The position numbers and the translations under genes were made by a program. A stretch of DNA of 10,494 nt from Desulfonema limicola (lineage in GTDB: Bacteria; Desulfobacterota; Desulfobacteria; Desulfobacterales; DYRC01): NCBI GenBank assembly GCA_020718925.1, contig DYRC01000128.1, positions 1-10,494 on the forward strand, written 5' to 3'. The notes beneath the pieces are model-generated. The model was given only the letters and a program-made list of their open reading frames with translations, was not told the DNA's origin and did no database searches. The first letter of the stretch is position 1. Each line of letters begins with the position of its first letter. Of this stretch, positions 6,908 through 10,494 are shown piece after piece.

Positions 6908-6928
6908 GCAAAAGATTTGTGTTTTTTG

Positions 6929-6951
6929 TTTGATACTGATTCGCTATCAAA
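6929..6951. promoter_or_regulatory. 7-bp perfect inverted repeat upstream of the panB promoter
   Basis: TTTGATA (6929-6935) and TATCAAA (6945-6951) are perfect inverted arms around 9 bases. The site lies about 22 bases upstream of the panB -35 hexamer, a position used by activators or repressors. No regulator family is recognised from the sequence, and an AT-rich 7-bp repeat can arise by chance. Confidence 0.3.
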
Positions 6952-6991
6952 GCACCCCTCCCCCGGACCCTCCCCTGAAAGGAGAGGGGAG
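6951..6991 (+). repeat. GC-rich hairpin repeat, copy 1
   Basis: A C-rich run followed by a GGACC core and a hairpin: CTCCCCT (6970-6976) pairs perfectly with AGGGGAG (6985-6991). A TGAAAGG centre is shared with the second copy. The two copies, read in opposite orientation, follow the same plan: C-rich lead, CCGG or CGGAC core, C-rich arm, TGAAAGG, G-rich arm. This looks like an interspersed palindromic repeat. Confidence 0.7.
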
Positions 6992-7003
6992 TACTGATGA
7001 TGT

Positions 7004-7050
7004 CTCCCCCTTCCCTTTCAGGGAAGGGGGCCGGGGGGTTAGGTGGGGTT
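7004..7050 (-). repeat. GC-rich hairpin repeat, copy 2 (inverted relative to copy 1)
   Basis: Contains a perfect 11-bp stem: CCCCCTTCCCT (7006-7016), loop TTC (7017-7019), AGGGAAGGGGG (7020-7030), followed by CCGGGGGGTTAGGTGGGG. Read on the minus strand it matches the plan of copy 1, about 13 bases away. Strong stems on both strands could also end transcription or stabilise RNA ends between the divergent genes, but no T-run follows. It resembles widely dispersed C-rich palindromic repeats of some bacteria; copy number elsewhere is unknown. Confidence 0.75.
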
Positions 7051-7161
7051 GAAAGTTCGCAAAAAAGAAAAAGTCCTAAGTATTGTGTATAAAAAAATGA
7101 ACAAATATGGTATTGATTCAGAGATATGATGAAAAACAAAGGTTAAATTCGGGATTATAAA

Positions 7162-9393
7162 TTGGATTCGATAATAAAAAACAACGCAGATCGCTCTTTG
7201 CTGGAATTATTCCGCTCAGAGGTGGAATCGCATACGACCATTCTGACTCAGGGGCTTCTGGCTATGGAAAATGATGCCAAAGCCGTCGAGTCTCACATTG
7301 AGGCGATGATGCGGGCTGCCCACTCCATAAAAGGCGGCGCCCGGATTGTGGAATCGGACGCTGCGGTGCAGTTGGCACACAATCTTGAAGATTGTTTTGT
7401 AGCGGTTCAGAAAGGCTCTCTGGTCTTGCAGCCCGCGCATATTGATGTGTTTCTCAGAGCTTCGGATATGCTGGGGGTGATTGCCGATAACGCGATTTCC
7501 GGACGCAAAGAATGGAGCGATGAGCAGGTTGAGAGCCTCTTAGCCGCCATTGCCGCTATTTCAACAGGCGAATTCAGTCCTGTGCCTGTAAAAACAATTA
7601 AAGCTCCCGAACCGGTGAAACATACAGAAGCTCCGGTGTTTTTTGACAAAGAGCGGATGGTCCGGGTGGCTGCGGGAAAGATTGAGCGGCTCATGGGACT
7701 TGCCGGAGAAGTGGTGGTCAGTTCCCGATGGCTGCCCTCTCTTTTTGATGCGATGATGACGCTTAAAAGAGATCAGCAGCGATTGACGCTTCTGTTAGAA
7801 AAATTGGAAAAAATTTCAGGACATGAACTCCCTGACGGACGCACCCGGAAGATAGCCGCACAAGCGCGTGAAAAATCAGCGGAATTCAATCGGCGGCTGA
7901 TGGATCGGCTGGGCGGCTTGGATATGTTCACCAACACGGCTGTAACCTTGTCAGACCGGCTTTATCACGAGATGGTCGGGGTCCGCATGTGTCCTTTTTC
8001 CGAAGGCATACGGGGATTCCCGCGCATGGTGCGGGATTTGGTACGCGATCTGAGCAAAAAAGTTCAGTTTATGATGAGCGGAGAAGCTACGGAAGTTGAT
8101 CGGGATATTCTGGAAAAATTGGACGCGCCGCTGAATCACCTGCTGCGGAATGCCATTGATCACGGCATTGAATCTCCGCAGGAGCGGATTGCCGCCGGAA
8201 AGCCGGAGACCGGGATCGTGCGTCTGGAAGCCATGCATCGGGCAGGAATGCTGATGATTACCGTATCTGACGATGGCAGAGGAATTGATCATATCGCTAT
8301 CCGAAAAAAGATTGTTGAGCAGGGCTTGGTCAACCCGGATATGGCAGACAGGCTTTCTGAAAATGAACTGACAGAATTTTTATTTTTGCCGGGCTTTTCC
8401 ACTGCCGAACATCTTACCCAGATTTCAGGGCGGGGCGTAGGCTTGGATGTGGCGCACACGATGGTGCATGAAGCAAGGGGCAGTATCCGTGCGATGTCTT
8501 ATCCGGGCAGGGGCATGAGCTTTCAATTGGAACTGCCTCTGACACTTTCTGTTATCCGCACATTTCTGGTAGAAATCAACAAGGAAATCTATGCTTTTCC
8601 GCTTGCCCGCATTGATAATTGTTTACGAATAGCGCGAGCCTCAATCAGAACCATAGAAGATCGCCAATACTTCAAAACAGACAACATGAATATCGCTCTG
8701 ATTGACATTCGGGATATGCTGGGAATCGGCGCCAAGTCCTCTGACCCATCACCGGAACTCAGCGTGGTGATTATCAGCGACCGACTGAATACTTACGGGT
8801 TAATCACAGATAAATTCATGGGCGAATGTGATCTGGTGATTCGTCCGTTAGACACCCGGCTGGGCAAAGTGCCGAATTTAAGCGCGGCAGCCGTGATGAT
8901 GGATGGAACGCCGGTGCTGATTTTCGATGTGGAAGATCTGGTTCGGTCTATGGACAATCTGGCAGGCAAAAAACAGGCTTTCAGCAAAATCGGGGATCCG
9001 GTCAAAGAAGAAGAGAAAAAATTCAAACGGATATTGGTAACAGATGATTCGATTACCGTGCGGGAAAAGGAGAGAAGCCTGTTGGAAAACAAAGGTTATC
9101 AGACAGATACCGCCGTGGACGGCATGGATGCGTGGAGGCTTCTGAATACCAATGCTTACGATATGCTGCTGTCGGATGTGGATATGCCGCGAATGAACGG
9201 CATTGAATTGGTGAAACGCATTCGTCAGGATCTGCGATTCAAAGCCCTGCCCGTGATCATTGTGTCATATAAAGACAGCGATGAAGATCGGCTGAGAGGA
9301 CTTGAAGCCGGAGCGAACTATTATCTGCGAAAAAGAAGTTTTGATGATCATTCGCTGATTCAGGCGGTGTTTGATCTGATCGGTGAAGCATAA
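7162..9393 (+). CDS. Hybrid CheA histidine kinase with C-terminal receiver (WspE-like)
   Basis: A 743-residue cytosolic chemosensory kinase. Domains in order: HPt (about 10-110) with phospho-acceptor His54 in AAHSIKGGA; a short linker (about 135-165) with no P2 domain; dimerisation helices (about 165-270); HATPase with N-box LNHLLRNAIDHG (324-335), DDGRGID (370-376), FLFLPGFST (406-414) and SGRGVGLDV (422-430); CheW-like domain (about 462-600); and a receiver (about 622-742) with Asp628/629, phospho-acceptor Asp672 (LLSDVDMP), Ser702 and Lys724. The receiver end (VSYKDSDEDRLRGLEAGANY) resembles WspE and other alternative-function systems rather than flagellar CheA. The start is TTG at 7162-7164, with a poor ribosome site; a stop at 7144-7146 closes the frame upstream and later ATGs would cut the HPt. 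No cheW, receptor, cheR or cheB lies in the window, so partners are encoded elsewhere. It converges on mazG with a 22-base gap. Confidence 0.93.
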   Translation: MDSIIKNNADRSLLELFRSEVESHTTILTQGLLAMENDAKAVESHIEAMMRAAHSIKGGARIVESDAAVQLAHNLEDCFVAVQKGSLVLQPAHIDVFLRASDMLGVIADNAISGRKEWSDEQVESLLAAIAAISTGEFSPVPVKTIKAPEPVKHTEAPVFFDKERMVRVAAGKIERLMGLAGEVVVSSRWLPSLFDAMMTLKRDQQRLTLLLEKLEKISGHELPDGRTRKIAAQAREKSAEFNRRLMDRLGGLDMFTNTAVTLSDRLYHEMVGVRMCPFSEGIRGFPRMVRDLVRDLSKKVQFMMSGEATEVDRDILEKLDAPLNHLLRNAIDHGIESPQERIAAGKPETGIVRLEAMHRAGMLMITVSDDGRGIDHIAIRKKIVEQGLVNPDMADRLSENELTEFLFLPGFSTAEHLTQISGRGVGLDVAHTMVHEARGSIRAMSYPGRGMSFQLELPLTLSVIRTFLVEINKEIYAFPLARIDNCLRIARASIRTIEDRQYFKTDNMNIALIDIRDMLGIGAKSSDPSPELSVVIISDRLNTYGLITDKFMGECDLVIRPLDTRLGKVPNLSAAAVMMDGTPVLIFDVEDLVRSMDNLAGKKQAFSKIGDPVKEEEKKFKRILVTDDSITVREKERSLLENKGYQTDTAVDGMDAWRLLNTNAYDMLLSDVDMPRMNGIELVKRIRQDLRFKALPVIIVSYKDSDEDRLRGLEAGANYYLRKRSFDDHSLIQAVFDLIGEA

Positions 9394-9415
9394 CAACGGG
9401 TTATCGCTCTCAATC

Positions 9416-10213
9416 TTAAATAAGATTCTGATTGCTTTCTTTTGCTTCCTCCCAAAGCCTCTCCATCTCTTCTCTGCCAATATTTTCAATACGCTCTCCT
9501 TTTTTCAAAGCCGCTTTTTCCATATATCTGAATCGCTGCTCAAATTTTTTCACAGATTCGGCAATCGCGGTTTCAGGATGAATCTTTGCAAGGCGGGCAA
9601 CATTGACCATTGTGAAAAGAATATCCCCAAATTCCGAAGAGATACCCTTAGTATCATTTTTTATCACTTCAGCTTTGAACTCAGCCCATTCTTCTTCAAC
9701 TTTCTCCATCACGCCGCTCAGATCAGCCCAATCAAAGCCGATTCGCGCCGCACGTTCTGAAATGCGATATGCCCGCATCATTGCAGGAAGGCTTGTCGGC
9801 ACGGAATCCATGAGCGATTTATCCGGCGCGTGATTTTTTTCTTTCTTTTTAAGCTGATGCCAACGCTGCCGGACTTCTTCGGCATTTTCTACCGTATCGG
9901 TTCCGAATACATGCGGATGACGACCGATCATTTTTTCAAGGTTAATCGCCAGAACGTCATAAATATCGAAATTTCCCTGTTCTTTAAACAGATTTGCCAC
10001 AAAAAACACCAGAAACATCACATCGCCGAGTTCTTCGCACACATGCTCCGCATCGCCGGAACGAATCGCTTCGACCAATTCATGGACTTCTTCGATCAGA
10101 TACAGCGACATGCTCTGCGGCGTCTGTTTTTTATCCCAGGGGCAGCCGTTTTCTCCGCGCAACTGCTCAATCAGGCGGATTAAATCATCAAAATTTTTAC
10201 GAGTAGGGTTCAT
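9416..10213 (-). CDS. mazG: Nucleoside triphosphate pyrophosphohydrolase MazG
   Basis: MazG hydrolyses NTPs and dNTPs to monophosphate and pyrophosphate, a house-cleaning activity also linked to (p)ppGpp levels in E. coli. The 265-residue length matches the two-domain family (E. coli about 263). Seen: GENGCPWDKKQTPQSM (20-35), the first metal site EEVHE (41-45) with EELGD (60-64), IGRHPHVFG (96-104), a W..LK.KEK linker, then the second domain with GFDW (159-162), EEEWAEF (173-179) and EFGDILF (194-200). The EE..E and E..D metal ligands are intact in both domains. ATG at 10211-10213 begins one base after the stop of the PIN-domain gene (TGATATG), so translation is probably coupled to it; the only Shine-Dalgarno-like bases are a weak GGA about 11 bases upstream. 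Its 3' end nearly meets the convergent cheA. Confidence 0.97.
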   Translation of the reverse strand: MNPTRKNFDDLIRLIEQLRGENGCPWDKKQTPQSMSLYLIEEVHELVEAIRSGDAEHVCEELGDVMFLVFFVANLFKEQGNFDIYDVLAINLEKMIGRHPHVFGTDTVENAEEVRQRWHQLKKKEKNHAPDKSLMDSVPTSLPAMMRAYRISERAARIGFDWADLSGVMEKVEEEWAEFKAEVIKNDTKGISSEFGDILFTMVNVARLAKIHPETAIAESVKKFEQRFRYMEKAALKKGERIENIGREEMERLWEEAKESNQNLI

Positions 10214-10214
10214 A

Positions 10215-10494
10215 TCAAATTATTCCAAGCTTCAGTTCTTTTATAGGCTGAAAGTGCTTTTTATTCAACGTATAAAGCCACATATCGTTATGAATCGCAA
10301 TGCTGTCAATAAAAATATCATTGATTTCGATATGTTGATGCTTTATTCGGAGTTCTTTCCAGATATTTGCAGCAATCTGACCACATCCGAAGTCAAAAGG
10401 CAAAACTTCCATTTCGGTGAAAAGAATATCCAAGTCTTTGAAATGAGCTTCTGTTTTTGCTCCGAGATACAATTCAAATTCGGTAATTGATGAT
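10215..10494 (-). CDS. VapC-like PIN-domain protein, N-terminus beyond the window
   Basis: The frame is open from the window edge to a TGA at 10215-10217, giving the last 92 codons of a protein usually about 130-140 residues. VapC proteins are Mg-dependent RNases paired with a small VapB antitoxin. Seen: SSITEFELYLGAK, matching the family's conserved I(S)..T..EL..G with its acidic Glu; LFTEMEVLPFDF and later AANIWKEL, as in the central helices; INDIFIDSIAI with the metal-binding Asp; and YTLNKKHFQPI, matching the C-terminal T.N..HF..I. The first catalytic Asp and any vapB lie outside. Internal TTG at 10470-10472 is not the true start. DNA here is AT-rich (about 30-35% GC on two counted lines), unlike mazG, which starts one base downstream; this suggests acquisition. 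Confidence 0.85.
   Translation of the reverse strand, partial: SSITEFELYLGAKTEAHFKDLDILFTEMEVLPFDFGCGQIAANIWKELRIKHQHIEINDIFIDSIAIHNDMWLYTLNKKHFQPIKELKLGII

Larger units (their letters stand above)
6840..7161. other. 322-bp intergenic region between divergent panB and cheA
   Basis: No gene is supported here. The region contains the panB promoter and a 7-bp inverted repeat at its left, two GC-rich hairpin repeats in its centre, and an AT-rich right part (about 7060-7161) leading to cheA. In that right part a loose TTGTGT, 17 bases, TATGGT arrangement could be a weak cheA promoter, but I am not confident in it. The frames that cross the region translate into proline- and glycine-rich repeat sequence. 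Confidence 0.6.

Noticed and set aside
6951..7050. Paired repeats considered as a CRISPR array
   Set aside because: Only two units, in inverted orientation, with a 13-base gap; no regular spacers or cas genes.
6720..7139. Open frames on both strands across the GC-rich repeats (proline/glycine-rich products such as PPLKGEG)
   Set aside because: These are translations of the palindromic repeats; they overlap the panB start or promoter and have no coding support.
9412..9427. AATCTTA/TAAGATT hairpin between cheA and mazG as a bidirectional terminator
   Set aside because: The stem is weak and AT-only but for one pair, has a 2-base loop, lies in the mazG end, and has no clean T-run on either side.
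10215..10472. PIN-domain gene as a complete 85-residue protein from an internal TTG
   Set aside because: The frame stays open to the window edge, and the residues before the TTG (SSITEFE) match the conserved family segment, so it is a partial gene.

Overview
The window is a dense bacterial region. Family makeup suggests an anaerobic deltaproteobacterium-like organism (Desulfobacterota, possibly Desulfobacterales): a System II (Ccs) cytochrome c maturation protein, a WspE-like hybrid CheA, a ParA plus small-protein pair, and GC-rich interspersed repeats. Taxonomy is an inference from family content, not proven by any one gene. Base composition is near 50% GC on hand-counted lines of the core genes, and clearly lower in two places: the parA cassette (about 41%) and the PIN-domain gene at the right edge (about 30-35%).

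Layout. From 6839 leftward to position 1 lies a continuous minus-strand run of seven genes: panB (ketopantoate synthesis), an ATP-grasp ligase of unknown substrate, a CcsA/ResC-type cytochrome c biogenesis protein, a PlsY acyltransferase fused to a PDZ-S41 protease-like domain and a SPOR domain, a ParA-type ATPase, a small basic protein overlapping parA by 8 bases, and coaE (dephospho-CoA kinase, cut by the window edge). Gaps are short throughout. One good sigma70-like promoter lies before ccsA and a likely one before panB. The run starts with an early CoA-pathway enzyme and ends with the last one, with phospholipid, heme-protein and envelope functions between.

The 322-base gap at 6840-7161 separates the divergent panB and cheA. 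It holds the panB promoter, a 7-bp perfect inverted repeat, and two GC-rich hairpin repeats in inverted orientation. Rightward from 7162 (TTG start) is a hybrid CheA with HPt, kinase, CheW-like and receiver domains, standing alone without other chemotaxis genes. Convergent with it are mazG and, one base upstream of mazG, the 3' part of a VapC-like PIN-domain toxin gene that runs off the right edge.

Most notable: the PlsY-S41-SPOR protein is a single reading frame whose extra hydrophobic segment would carry the protease-like part to the periplasm, and the position expected to hold its catalytic serine is asparagine (Asn472), while the partner Lys497 and Gln501 are kept. Second in interest is the AT-rich parA plus small-protein cassette set inside a housekeeping gene run, with a palindromic 8-aa mini-ORF just ahead of it.
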